Shown piece after piece: positions 1-9,341 of a DNA stretch of 42,500 bases. The DNA lies in the NCBI GenBank assembly GCA_963575745.1, contig CAUYUJ010018067.1, positions 72,501-115,000 of the forward strand, written 5' to 3'. The notes beneath the pieces were generated by a model. The model saw only the letters and a list, made by a program, of their open reading frames with translations, had not been told where the DNA came from and searched no databases. Each line of letters starts with the position of its first letter. Within the stretch, counting starts at the first letter, position 1. This DNA comes from Prorocentrum cordatum. Its lineage: Eukaryota > Sar > Dinophyceae > Prorocentrales > Prorocentraceae. The translations under genes and the position numbers were made by a program.

Positions 1-4
1 ACAC

Positions 5-137
5 TCCGCGCAGATTTCTTGGATCCGCGCTGGCCCCCCCACCCCGGCGTCGCCTCCGGCGCCGCCCCTGGCGCGCCAGGGAGGGGGGTCTGGCGCGGAT
101 CCACAAACTCTGTGCGGAGGACCAACAGTTTATGTTC
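5..137 (+). repeat. GC-rich inverted-repeat element, copy 1
   Basis: The left half (GATTTCTTGGATCCGCGC) and right half (GGCGCGGATCC, then TGTGCGGAGG) are imperfect reverse complements around a GC-rich centre containing CCAGGGAGGGGGG. The copy ends in a T-rich tail starting AACAGTTTATGTT. Related copies lie at 2276-2325 (tail only), 2766-2875, 2876-3021 and 10307-10472, all in the same orientation. The palindromic body and repeated occurrence suggest a non-autonomous (MITE-like) element. No coding capacity is seen. Confidence 0.55.
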
Positions 138-161
138 ATGGCGTTTTTCTTCTTCTTTCCG

Positions 162-355
162 TGATGGGCCTGTTTCCCACCACCACCACCACCACCACCA
201 TGAGTTGGAGGGGGGAAGGAGGAGGAGGAGGAGGACGGGGAGGAGGAGGAGGAGGAGGAGGAGGAGGAGGAGGAGGAGGAGGAGAAGGAGGAGGAGGAGG
301 ATCCCCTTCCCCCTCCAACTTATGGTGGTGGTGGTGGTGGAAAGCTTGCCCATCA
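162..355. mobile_element. TIR element with AGG microsatellite core, copy A
   Basis: The left end runs TGATGGGCCTGTTT then a (CCA)n run and GAGTTGGAGGGGG. The right end is its reverse complement: CCCCCTCCAACTTATGG, a (TGG)n run, then GCTTGCCCATCA. Between them is an (AGG)n tract of about 100 bp. The flanking pentamers are TTCCG (157-161) and TTCGG (356-360), a 4/5 match to the target-site duplication expected of a DNA transposon derivative. Copies B (6251-6453) and C (14695-14877) share the architecture. It is non-autonomous: no transposase is present. Confidence 0.7.
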
Positions 356-469
356 TTCGGGGCCCTCCACGGTCCCCGGGCGGGGTTGTCAGAAAACGAC
401 TCAGGAGGAAGAACGCCTCAGGGTCCAGGACCCGTTTCCCTCAGGACCCGCTTCCCCCATGCTATATAC

Positions 470-647
470 GGTAGGTTAGCTTCGTGTCGACCAGTGGCGA
501 CCAGCGTTCAACGTTGAACGCCGCCAGCGATCCAGAATCGGTCGATGTTGAATAGTCCGACGCTTCGGAATCGGCCGATCTTCAAGGTGGAACGGTCCCC
601 GCGTTGTCAGAAACCAAGCTCGAAGTCGGCACGGCACGAACCTGCCC
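470..647 (+). repeat. Dispersed repeat of about 175 bp (family R2), copy 1
   Basis: This segment matches 29378-29575 over its whole length with scattered differences. Shared landmarks include GTGTCGACC, GTTGAACGCCGCCAGCGA, CCAGAATCG, CGATGTTGAA, GTCAGAAACCAA or its variant, and GTCGGCACG. It contains the palindrome GTTCAACGTTGAAC, and copy 2 also carries inverted GTTCAA/TTGAAC motifs. No conserved reading frame is evident. A decayed non-autonomous element is the simplest reading. Confidence 0.55.
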
Positions 648-900
648 GCCTTGCCAGGCCAGGCGGGCGTAAACACCTGTCATGTGCCCAAGATTGGCCT
701 GCCAGGTTCGATGTGGGTGTACAGTAGGCACCTGGGTGGCGTAGGCGGTACATCGTATCAGGATGCCCCCAGGGAGGCCAGGAAAGGGCACAAGCGCCAC
801 CCGAGGTATCTGGACGTCAAAGTTCTGTGTACGTGGCCTGGCGCACGCCTCCTCGTGCAGCTGGGACAGATGCGCGGATCGACGTGGCCAGAGCACCAAT

Positions 901-1094
901 GACGAACGAACAACACACACCCATACCCATAAGGGCGGTCGTTGGGAGGAGGACTCGCTATGGGTATGGGTGCGGGTTGTCGGACCCTGGGAAACGCTCC
1001 CGTTCGAGCGGGGACCCCCATCCGACAACACGCACCTATACCCCTCTCCGACCCCCCTATGGGTATGTGTGTGTGTGTGTGTTGTTGGTTCGTC
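901..1094. repeat. Nested inverted-repeat element
   Basis: The outer arms are GACGAACGAACAACACAC followed by CCATACCCATA (901-931), and their complement CTATGGGTATGTG...TGTTGTTGGTTCGTC (about 1060-1094). An inner pair lies at about 959-985 (TATGGGTATGGGTGCGGG, TTGTCGGA) and 1020-1046 (TCCGACAACACGCACC, TATACCCC). The two nested pairs share the TATGGGTATG motif. I see no clear target-site duplication and no protein. It is probably a MITE-like foldback element. Confidence 0.5.
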
Positions 1095-1455
1095 AAAAGT
1101 GGAACGAGCTGGATCATAGTCTTGTACATCATGAGTGCGCCTGCTGCCTGCGATGCCCTTGCCTGCCGCTCCAGGTCAGTTGTTTTCTCGGGCGCGCTCC
1201 GGCCACGCCCCGCTCAGTCCCCCCCCGCGTGGACACTCCTGCGGGCACCGTCGCCGTCACCGTCGCCTCCTCGTGCAGCCAGCGTGCCACCATGTTGGGA
1301 ACGCCGAGTCAGGAGCGACGGGGCCTTTCTCGCCACGACTGGCCTGGGCCCTGAATCCGTTCCCCGACTCCAGAGGGGGAACCTATACCGATTCCGTGGC
1401 TCGTCCTGGAGCGCCAGCAGTCGTCGCCACGGCTGGATTCTCCTCGAATTTCTGG
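1095..1455. other. Unassigned GC-rich sequence
   Basis: No gene, RNA or repeat is recognised here. Open frames exist on both strands, but they have arginine/proline-rich composition as expected from GC bias alone. Confidence 0.5.
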
Positions 1456-1836
1456 TCAGAGCGCATCCCCGAAGAGTCCAGGGAGCAGCGGCGTCGGCAC
1501 CCTTTTTTCCCCACCTAGATCTTCCGTCAGTCGACGGTTTTTCTCCTCCAGATTTTGCAGCATGCGAGGCCCGTTTTCGGGCCCTGGGGCTGTCCACGCT
1601 GGGTCTGGGACGAGCGACCAGTCCCGGGGAGTGGGCCGCCGGCTCTTTGGCCGCGGCTGGAAGCATTTCGAGGGACGGATCCCTGGGTCTGCGGAACGGC
1701 CCCAAGACCCGAGCCCTTGGCGAGTCCAGAGCGGTCCTTCTCTCAGCGTCTTGGCCGTGGGCACGTCTCCTTCGAGTAAGGACTCGACGGCAGAATTGAG
1801 TTGCCTCAGAATTGCTTCTGTTTCCTCAGACCTGCA
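1456..1836 (-). CDS. Exon-like coding fragment, unknown protein
   Basis: Read on the minus strand, TTGTTTTGCAG ends near 1835. It resembles a 3' splice acceptor and is followed by an open frame of about 125 codons. The peptide starts with a helical, acidic stretch (ETEAILRQLNSAVESLLEGD). It then has a Pro/Arg-rich middle and a second charged helix (MLQNLEEKNRRLTEDLGGEK) before a stop at 1456. This mixed composition is unlike the homopolymer-like frames elsewhere in the window, which is why it is listed. No family is recognised, and neither flanking exons nor a start codon can be identified. It could be one internal or terminal exon of a host gene, a transposon fragment, or a chance frame. Confidence 0.28.
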   Translation of the reverse strand, partial: CRSEETEAILRQLNSAVESLLEGDVPTAKTLREGPLWTRQGLGSWGRSADPGIRPSKCFQPRPKSRRPTPRDWSLVPDPAWTAPGPENGPRMLQNLEEKNRRLTEDLGGEKRVPTPLLPGLFGDAL

Positions 1837-2049
1837 AAACAACACCGTAAGCTGTTCGTAGATCTATGCGCATCGTTCATGGTGTTCGTGAATTCGAAGA
1901 AAGAGAACGTGGAGGTAAATCAATTCTGCAGTCGATCCCCCACTCAATTTCTGCGGCCAGCAGCTGGGGCTCGCTAGCTGCGCTTCAGAGACCTCAGAGA
2001 GGCCGTGTCCTGCGCATCGGGCTCTGCTCGGGCGGAGCCCGGCTACGGT

Positions 2050-2145
2050 AGCCAGACGTCCAGGGGCTCGGGGTGGTCGGGGTCTCAGAGGGGTCGGGGG
2101 TTCGTAGAGGGGGTTGGGGTCCCAAGGTGGGGTTAGGGAACGAAC
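2050..2145 (+). repeat. G-rich degenerate GGGGTC-type repeat
   Basis: Many runs of 3-5 G are separated by short spacers (GGGGTC, GGGGTGG, GGGGGTTGGGG). The plus strand could form G-quadruplexes. No gene is seen. Confidence 0.4.
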
Positions 2146-2275
2146 CCAGTTGGATGCGCACAGGTCCTTCTTCCAGGAACCGCTCAGAGCGATGTTCCTC
2201 CCAGATCCACCTCTGCCCCTACCCTACCTTTACGTCCCCCCGGAAGGGAGGGAAGAAGCCGTAAACCTACGCTTT

Positions 2276-2325
2276 TGGCGCGCGGATCGCCAACAGTTTA
2301 TCTTTCTGGCGTTTTTCCTTTTTTC
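2276..2325 (+). repeat. GC-rich inverted-repeat element, tail-only fragment
   Basis: GGATCGCCAACAGTTTAT followed by TGGCGTTTTTC matches the 3' part and T-rich tail of the element at 5-137. The palindromic body is missing or diverged. Confidence 0.4.
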
Positions 2326-2618
2326 CCAGCTAATCGACCCCCTCTGTGGCGAACCCGTCGCCTTGCTCCAAGATTTGCGCAGCCGGCCAGAGAGGGGAGC
2401 ATCAAGAGTGAGGAGCTCGTCGCAGAACGGGCTCGTCACGCAGGGGGTCGGCCAACAGGGACTTTCGCAGGTCCGCGCGGATTTTTCGGATCGGCGCCGG
2501 ATTAGGGGCGCGTAGTTCTGGGGCGATCCATGGGGGGGGGCAGCGAGGGCTGCAGAAAGAAGCCCTCTTAGGGCTCCTGAAAGGGACCCTTCAGGGCCCG
2601 AAAAGGGCACCGTTCTCC

Positions 2619-2741
2619 CTCCAGTTTTAAGTCGGGCCTGTCCCCCTACAGAGGGATTTTCGACGAAAAATAAAATACCCCCAAAAATATGTTTCGTTGA
2701 AAACCCCCCTGTAGGGGGACAGGCCCGACTTAACTCCAGTT
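2619..2741. mobile_element. 107-bp palindromic MITE with 8-bp target-site duplication
   Basis: Two 42-bp arms are reverse complements with 3 mismatches: 2627-2668, beginning TTAAGTCGGGCCTGTCCC, and 2692-2733, ending GGGACAGGCCCGACTTAA. They enclose a 23-nt AT-rich loop. The octamer CTCCAGTT lies immediately outside both ends (2619-2626 and 2734-2741) as a perfect direct repeat. An 8-bp duplication is typical of hAT-type transposition and has also been described for some intron-generating elements. The sequence alone does not decide which. It contains no coding sequence. Confidence 0.82.
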
Positions 2742-2765
2742 ATCGCCCCCCCCATTTAGCGTTCT

Positions 2766-2875
2766 CAACTGGAGCCCCCTGGCGCGCTCCGCTCGCCGGG
2801 GAGGGGGGTCCAGCGCCGATCCGAGACATCCGCACGAACCTCCCAACGTTTCTGTTGATGCCACGTCTTTAGGGG
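2766..2875 (+). repeat. GC-rich inverted-repeat element, partial copy
   Basis: CCTGGCGCGCTCCGCTCGCC, then GGGGAGGGGGGTCCAGCGCC, GATCCGAGACATCCGC and a tail TTTCTGTTGATGCCA. It matches the right half of the fuller copy that follows directly at 2876-3021, so two copies sit head to tail. Confidence 0.5.
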
Positions 2876-3021
2876 AACTCGGAGGTCCGCGCGGATTTCT
2901 CGGATCTCGGATCCGCGCTGGACCTCGCTGGCGACGCCTCCGGCGCCGCCCCTGGCGCGCTCCGCGCGCCAGGGAGGGGGGTCCAGCGCCGATCCGAGAA
3001 ATCCGAGCGGACCTCCGAGTT
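2876..3021 (+). repeat. GC-rich inverted-repeat element, best-preserved copy
   Basis: The ends are AACTCGGAGGTCCGCGCGG at the left and GCGGACCTCCGAGTT at the right. The inner arms GATTTCTCGGATC and GATCCGAGAAATC are complementary. The centre holds a second palindrome around CCTGGCGCGCTCCGCGCGCC. The tail TTTTAATGTTTATGCCA follows. The hairpin spans about 146 bp and has no coding potential. Confidence 0.6.
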
Positions 3022-3185
3022 TTAATGTTTATGCCACTTTTGGTTCCCCTAGTCTTTGGTGCCAGCGGATTTCCACACGCCTCCTCGGGGTCATCATCGC
3101 TTCAGCAGCAAATCGCGAGAGCCTTGTGCGCGGTTGTACTTCTGCCTGTGGAGTGCATGAGCGTAGCGTCTGGGAATCGATGCCC

Positions 3186-3232
3186 GATTTGGCGTCGATT
3201 AGCGTCGATTTAGCGTCGATTTGGCGTGGATT
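3186..3232 (+). repeat. Short tandem repeat, unit about 12 bp
   Basis: Four imperfect copies of GCGTCGATTTG occur in a row. Nothing indicates function. Confidence 0.5.
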
Positions 3233-3469
3233 CGCAGGAGCCAGCAATATGGCATGGGAGGCTCCCACGAGCTGCCACCGAGCAGCCCCGAGGTTTCGAG
3301 CAGCGGCATCGCCTGTCGGCCCAGAGGCGGGGCTCCTCCTGGTGGCACGCCGAAGGAGCTCTCTGCCTCTGCCGGGTTGACGCCTCGCTTGGCTCTGGCA
3401 GCCCCCGGAGAGGTTCCCGACCGCCGGCTCCCGAGAGGTCCCCACCGCTTCCCCCAGGGTGATCCCTGC

Positions 3470-3625
3470 TTGGTGGCCCTTCTTGGTGGCCCTGGGGACC
3501 TAAACCGGGGCCCTTCTTGGTGGCCCTGGGGACCTAAACCGGGGCCCTTCTTGATGGCCCTGGGGACCGAAACTTGGTTTTTCGTCGCGGATCCCTTCTT
3601 GATGGCCCTAGGGACCGAAACCGGC
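3470..3625 (+). repeat. Tandem repeat of 34 bp
   Basis: The motif TTGGTGGCCCTGGGGACC, followed by TAAACCGGGGCCC, recurs at 3483, 3517 and 3551 (34-bp steps). It recurs again at 3599 after an intervening stretch (TTGGTTTTTCGTCGCGGATC). The last two units carry a GGTGG to TGATGG change. Confidence 0.65.
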
Positions 3626-3803
3626 CCCCTGAGGGCCGAGATCGAGGAACAAGTGCCAGTTCAACACATCACATCGTCGAAGATCTGCTCCGCCAGGGGG
3701 GGGGGGTCACAGCCGCAGGGACCCCCCCCAGAGACCCCCCTGGGAACCACCGGGGGGGACCCCCCTGGGACCCCCCTCCCCTGGCGGGGGAGGGATCACA
3801 GGG

Positions 3804-3914
3804 CCTGCCAGCGCGCAGGAGATCAGGCAGCAGGAGGCTGCGGCCGAGAAGGAGCGGAAGCGCTTGGAGGCTCCTTTCGCCGCTCTCTCGACGGCCCATT
3901 TACCCCAGAAGTGA
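3804..3914 (+). CDS. Short charged coding-like fragment
   Basis: A frame ending at TGA 3912-3914 gives a strongly helical, charged peptide (core AQEIRQQEAAAEKERKRLEA) preceded by a Gly/Pro-rich stretch. The composition resembles a coiled-coil exon and differs from the surrounding repeat-derived frames. It is only about 36 codons, has no recognised family, and directly precedes a CTC microsatellite. It may be the remnant of a gene or of a retroelement gag-like region, or chance. Confidence 0.22.
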   Translation, partial: PASAQEIRQQEAAAEKERKRLEAPFAALSTAHLPQK

Positions 3915-3945
3915 GAGAAGGAGGGCCCCATCGCCCCCCATGCTC

Positions 3946-4126
3946 CTCCCTCCTCCTCCTCCTCCTCCTCCTCCTCCTCCTCCTCCTCCTGCTCCTCCTA
4001 CTCCTCCTGCTCCTCCTCCTTCTCCTCCTCCTTCCTTCCTCCTCGCCCTCTCCTTCTCCTCACTCCTTCTCCTCCTCGTCCTCCTCCTCCTCCTCCTCCT
4101 CCTTCTCCTGTGCTCCTGTGCTCCTG
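3946..4126 (+). repeat. CTC/TCC microsatellite, interrupted
   Basis: The tract is almost pure pyrimidine (CTCCTC...), with a few GCT, ACT and TTC interruptions. It produces poly-Pro, poly-Leu or poly-Ser frames that should not be read as genes. Confidence 0.9.
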
Positions 4127-5472
<1,346 letters not shown>

Positions 5473-5829
5473 CGTTATGTTGGCCCTGTCGTCGCATGTG
5501 CCTTCTTCCATATCTGTCGGGGTGGGCGTGAGGGCGCATGCCGGGCATGCCGCGCAGCCCTGTGGCGCCCGGGGGCCCGCTGCTGGTGTGCGGGCGGCCT
5601 CATCCTCGCCTCGGGGAGCCGTGGGCCGTGCGGCCCGAGGACGAGGGCGGGTGGGGGGGTGCCCTCCTGTGGGGTTGCCGCCGCCTCCGTCGCCAGGCGG
5701 CGAGGAGTGGGTTGGGCGTGTCGGAGTCGTCCGAGGTGGTGCGCTCGTCGTCCTCGGGGCTCGTTCCCTTGACGAGGCGCAGCTGTCCTCGTCGCCGTGC
5801 TCGTGGGGGCAGCCCGCGAGACTGTAGCG
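5473..5829. other. Unassigned GC-rich sequence
   Basis: No gene or named repeat is recognised. Open frames on both strands are composition-driven. Confidence 0.4.
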
Positions 5830-6180
5830 CGGGCCGTCCGCGGGGCCGTCGCGGGGGCAGGCGTGGGGGGTGTTGCAGTAGCCGCAGCCGTCTTCGCGCC
5901 CGCCCTGGCCGTCGCCGTCGCGGGGGTCGTCGCGGGCTTTTGTCGCGGGGGCAGCCGTCGCCGAGGCCCTCGCCCAGAGGACGTCGTAGAGGGAGTCGTG
6001 GGGGGCCGTCGCGGGGTCGCGGGGCGAAGGGCCTTCGGCTCGGTTGTCTTTTCATTCGACCAGCAGCCCGTGATGGAAGCAGGGCGGCCGTCGCGGGCTT
6101 CGTCGCGGGGCCCGTCGTCGGGGCGGGGGCGAGGGGCCGTCGCGGGGGTCGTCGCGCCGAGGCCGTCGTAAGGGTTCGGG
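5830..6180 (+). repeat. Degenerate GCCGTCGCGGGG-type repeat
   Basis: Irregular copies of GCCGTCGCGGGG and GTCGTCGCGGG recur throughout, with short unique interruptions such as TTTCATTCGACCAGCAGCCC. No coding function is supported. Confidence 0.5.
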
Positions 6181-6245
6181 GTCGCAGGAGCGTTGGGGTC
6201 GAGTGGGGGGGCGCTGGGCCGTTGTGTGGGTCGGGTGGGGGATCC

Positions 6246-6458
6246 CAAGGTGATGAGCCTGTTTTCCACCACCACCACCATAAGGTGGGGGGGTCCTCCT
6301 CCTCCTCCTCCTCCTCCTCCTCCTCCTCCTCCTCCTCCTCCTCCTCTTCGTCCTCCTCCTCCTCCTCCTCCTCCTCCTCCTCGCCCTCCTCCTTCCCCCT
6401 CCAACTTATGGTGGTGGTGGTGGTGGTGGTGGTGGTGGAAAACAAGCTCATCACAAGG
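6246..6458. mobile_element. TIR element with TCC microsatellite core, copy B, with 5-bp TSD
   Basis: The element spans 6251-6453. The left end is TGATGAGCCTGTTTTCC, a CCA run, then CATAAGGTGGGGGG. The right end is CCCCCTCCAACTTATGG, a TGG run, then AAACAAGCTCATCA, the reverse complement of the left. The core is (TCC)n of about 100 bp. The pentamer CAAGG sits directly outside both ends (6246-6250 and 6454-6458) as a perfect duplication. This is the best evidence that the family of 162-355 and 14695-14877 moves by transposition. No transposase is encoded. Confidence 0.82.
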
Positions 6459-6478
6459 GGCGTCGTTGGCAGTCCCGA

Positions 6479-7215
6479 TGGCCGCTTCTCCGGGCATGCC
6501 CTCCCGCGGGCTCCCTCGCAGGGCATGCGGCCACTTGGGGTGCCGAGCCCGCCGCGGGGCAGGCGGCGCCAGCCTTCGCCATGTTGGCGGCCCCCTATGG
6601 CCGCTGCTCGGGGTATGCTCCCGAAGGGCTCCCCTGCAGGTCATGCGGCCACCCGGGGCGTGGCTGGGGGGGCGTGGGATGATCGAGGGGGCGTTCGGGT
6701 CGTGGGGCGGTCGAGGGGGTCAGGTGCGGGGCTCCGGAGGGTGGCTTCGGCTGTCCCTGCGACCGCTTCCCCGGGTATGCCCCCCCGCGGGCTCCCTCTC
6801 AGGGCGTGGGGCCACTCGGGATGTCGAGCCGGCCGCGGGGTGTGGTGGCGCCCGCTGTGGGCTGTCCAGCAGCCCCTACGGCCGCTTCCCCGGGTAAGCC
6901 CCCGACGGGCTCCCTCGCAGGGCATGCGGCCATTCGGGGCTCGACTGGGGGATCGCGGGGTCTGTCGCGGGGGCCGCGGGGTAGTCGAGGGGGCGTTCGG
7001 GTCGTGGGGCAGTCGGGGGGGTCAGGTGTGGGGCTCCAGAGGGTGGCTTCGGCTGCCCCTGTGGCCGCTTCCTCGGGCGTGCCCCCCGGCGGACTCCTTC
7101 TCAGGGCATGCGGCCCCTCGGTGCTGAGCCCGCCGTGGGGCAGGCGGTATGCCCCCCACAGGCTCCCTCGCAGGGCATGCGGCCACTCGGGGTGTGGCTG
7201 TGGGGGCGTGGTGTC
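6479..7215 (+). repeat. Higher-order GC-rich tandem repeat (about 115 bp within about 300 bp)
   Basis: A segment containing GGCCGCTTCCCCGGG, GGGCTCCCTCGCAGGGC and ATGCGGCCACTCGGGG recurs near 6479, 6598, 6768, 6879, 7062 and, partly, 7150. A larger module (GAGGGGGCGTTCGGGTCG with GTGGCTTCGGCTG) is repeated 302 bp apart at 6685 and 6987. Open frames on both strands simply follow the repeat. Confidence 0.7.
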
Positions 7216-7270
7216 CGTCGTGGAGACCGTGGGGCAAGGAGTTGTGGGGGTGTGGGTGGTAGGCGTACAC

Positions 7271-7372
7271 GTCCTCCTCCTCCTCCTCCTCGTCCTCGTC
7301 CTCGTCCTCCTCGTCCTCCTCCTCCTCCTCCTCCTCCTCCTCCTCCTCCTCCTCCTCCTCCTCCTCCTCCTG
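7271..7372 (+). repeat. TCC/CTC microsatellite
   Basis: (CCT)n with several TCG interruptions at its 5' end, then a pure tract. Confidence 0.95.
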
Positions 7373-7915
7373 CTGGATGGGAGGCAGGGGGAGAACCCCG
7401 TCGTCGCCGTAGTCGTCGTTGGCATTGGGATGGGTCTCGTAGGCTCCATTCACGCCTTCTGGCTGCCAGCAGCCAGGCGGGCAAGCTGGGCGAACACAGT
7501 AGCCTCCGGGTTGAGCTTGAAGGTGTCCGTCTGGGTGTTGGTGCTGGTGCACGCGTCAACGACGTTGGTGTACCTACATTGTTCTTGATGCCGGTGGTGA
7601 TGAGCAGGGCTGCCAGTCAGGATCGTGGCCACATCCCTGGCCATGCTGTTGCCTTTGCGCGCGGCGTAGGCGAGCCTCCGGTATGCCCTGGCGCTCTGGT
7701 GAACCGCGTTCGGAGGCCTAGGCCCATCCGGACCCGCAGTCTCGCAATTCGTGCGGTGTCTCTCGTAGCACACGTGGGGGTCCTTGGCGCAGGCTCTGCC
7801 GCGGGCGCCGCGGCCGGCTCCTTGCGCGGGCACGGCGCGGCCAGGCGCCGCGCCTGGCAGTCGCCCGCTCGAGGGCCAGGCGGGGGGGGTCACGCCCCCG
7901 AGTCGGGCAACAGCT
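7373..7915. other. Unassigned sequence
   Basis: Balanced composition, but no conserved protein motif, RNA gene or repeat family is recognised in either strand. Confidence 0.4.
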
Positions 7916-8130
7916 CTCCTCCTCCTCCTCCTCCTCCTCCTCCTTTACTCCTCCTCCTCCTCCTCCTCATCCTCATTTACTCCTCCTCCTCCTCCTTTAC
8001 TCCTCCTCCTCCTCCTCCTCCTCCTCCTCCTCCTCCTCCTCCTCCTCCTCTACTCCCTCCCCTCGCTCCCCCTTCACTCCCCCCTTACCCCTCCTCTCTC
8101 CACCTCCTCTTGGAGGGATGGAGGAGAACG
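7916..8130 (+). repeat. CTC/TCC microsatellite, interrupted
   Basis: Pyrimidine-rich trinucleotide tract broken by TTTACTCCTCC and TCATCCTC, followed by a more complex pyrimidine stretch. Confidence 0.9.
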
Positions 8131-9172
8131 AGGAGGGAGGAAGGGACTGAGGGTCGCTGGGCAAAGGTATCGTGCCGCTCCGCGTGCCCCGTATTCCGCA
8201 GGGAAGGGGCTGGCGCTGCAAGAAACCCAACCGAGGACACGCGGAGCGACGGCAGCAGCCAGGCCAGCTCTTCGCGCAATCGGGCGCTGCGTCCGCTCGG
8301 CGTGAGCTGGCGTCGGCGCAGATCGCATCGTCTCGCTCACCCCGCTGCCGCAGCTTGCCCCGTGTGGCTTTGTGGAGGAAGCCGATGCGCGGCGATGTTT
8401 GTGGCAAAGCGGCGATGTCGGATGCCGCCTTCGGCCCTCCACGCCAGAACGTGAGCTCGGCAGACGGCGACGGGCGCGCGACGCTCGAGGCGTGAGAGGC
8501 CCGCCAGAGGGGAGGTCGGAGGAAGTGCAGCGGCACCCCAGGGGCCTCCAGTCGGGCGGGGCCAGGACGAGGATCAATCCGTGCCAGAGCGTTCCAGAAG
8601 GCCTCTGAGGAGACCGTGGCGCCGGAGACATCCTCCACAGCCGCCGGATCTCAACGATTCGCGACCTGCCCTCACCCGAATCTGTCCTCGTCCTGGCTTC
8701 GCCCCGTCCAGGGGCCCCTCGGGGCTGGCGCAGGCCCCCCCTCGGGCCGCGCGGGCCCCTCCCGGGGAGGTGGCCCCCCAGCGTTTCTCGGGGGCCTCTC
8801 TGCAGGCCTGCTCCAGTCTGCTCCACGAGCGCCCTCCCCAGAGATCCGACGTCGTGATTTTTTCAATGCGCGATCCCCAGAAGTCTCGACCCCTTCCCCA
8901 GGACTGGTTTTCATCCTGAGTCGTTTTTTGACGGTCCCGAGGCCCGGTAAGGACCCCCAGAGGCCGAAAACTGTAGAAAACCTCCGTCATGAGTTTTTCA
9001 ATTCGTTGGATCTCTGGGTCCCCGCGCCACTCCGCCCGGCGGCCCCGTTCCGGGCCCCCTCGCGCGCGCCGAAGCCACCCCCTCGCGCGATCCCTCCAAG
9101 CCCTCCAGCGCCCGGGCCCAGCGCCAGACAGGCCCGCCCTGCCCCGCCCCCGTGCGATCCCCCCCCACGCTT
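8131..9172. other. Unassigned GC-rich sequence with a small internal duplication
   Basis: No gene is supported. Two similar stretches near 8850 (CGTCGTGATTTTTTCAATG) and 8986 (CGTCATGAGTTTTTCAATT) each precede GATC and CCC-rich sequence, suggesting a short dispersed repeat. Confidence 0.4.
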
Positions 9173-9341
9173 AGTTCAGGAGGGAAGGAAGCGCACGGGC
9201 ACAACTAGTCGTCGACTCCCCCGAAAATACGTGAGCATACGGGAAGTGTGGGGAGGGAAGATGAAGACCCAGAAGAAATGGGAAAAGATGGGGAATCCTG
9301 TTATGTGTGCCTGCTTCTTTGTGTGTCCCAGGGCCCCCCCC
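9173..9341 (+). repeat. Dispersed repeat R160, copy 1 (diverged)
   Basis: It begins CAGGAGGGAAGGAAG, passes through CGTCGACTCCCCCGAAAAT, GGGAAGTGTGGGGAGGGAAG, AAGACCCAGAAG and GGGGAATCCTGTTAT, and ends TTTGTGTGTCCCAGGGCCCC. The same ordered landmarks are in 11467-11624, 15068-15264, 29648-29807 and 41752-41912. This is the most diverged of the five copies. Confidence 0.7.

Noticed and set aside
5475-7127. Long frames on both strands (389 and 529 codons)
   Set aside because: They pass through the TIR element and its trinucleotide core as well as GC-rich tandem repeats; purely composition-driven.
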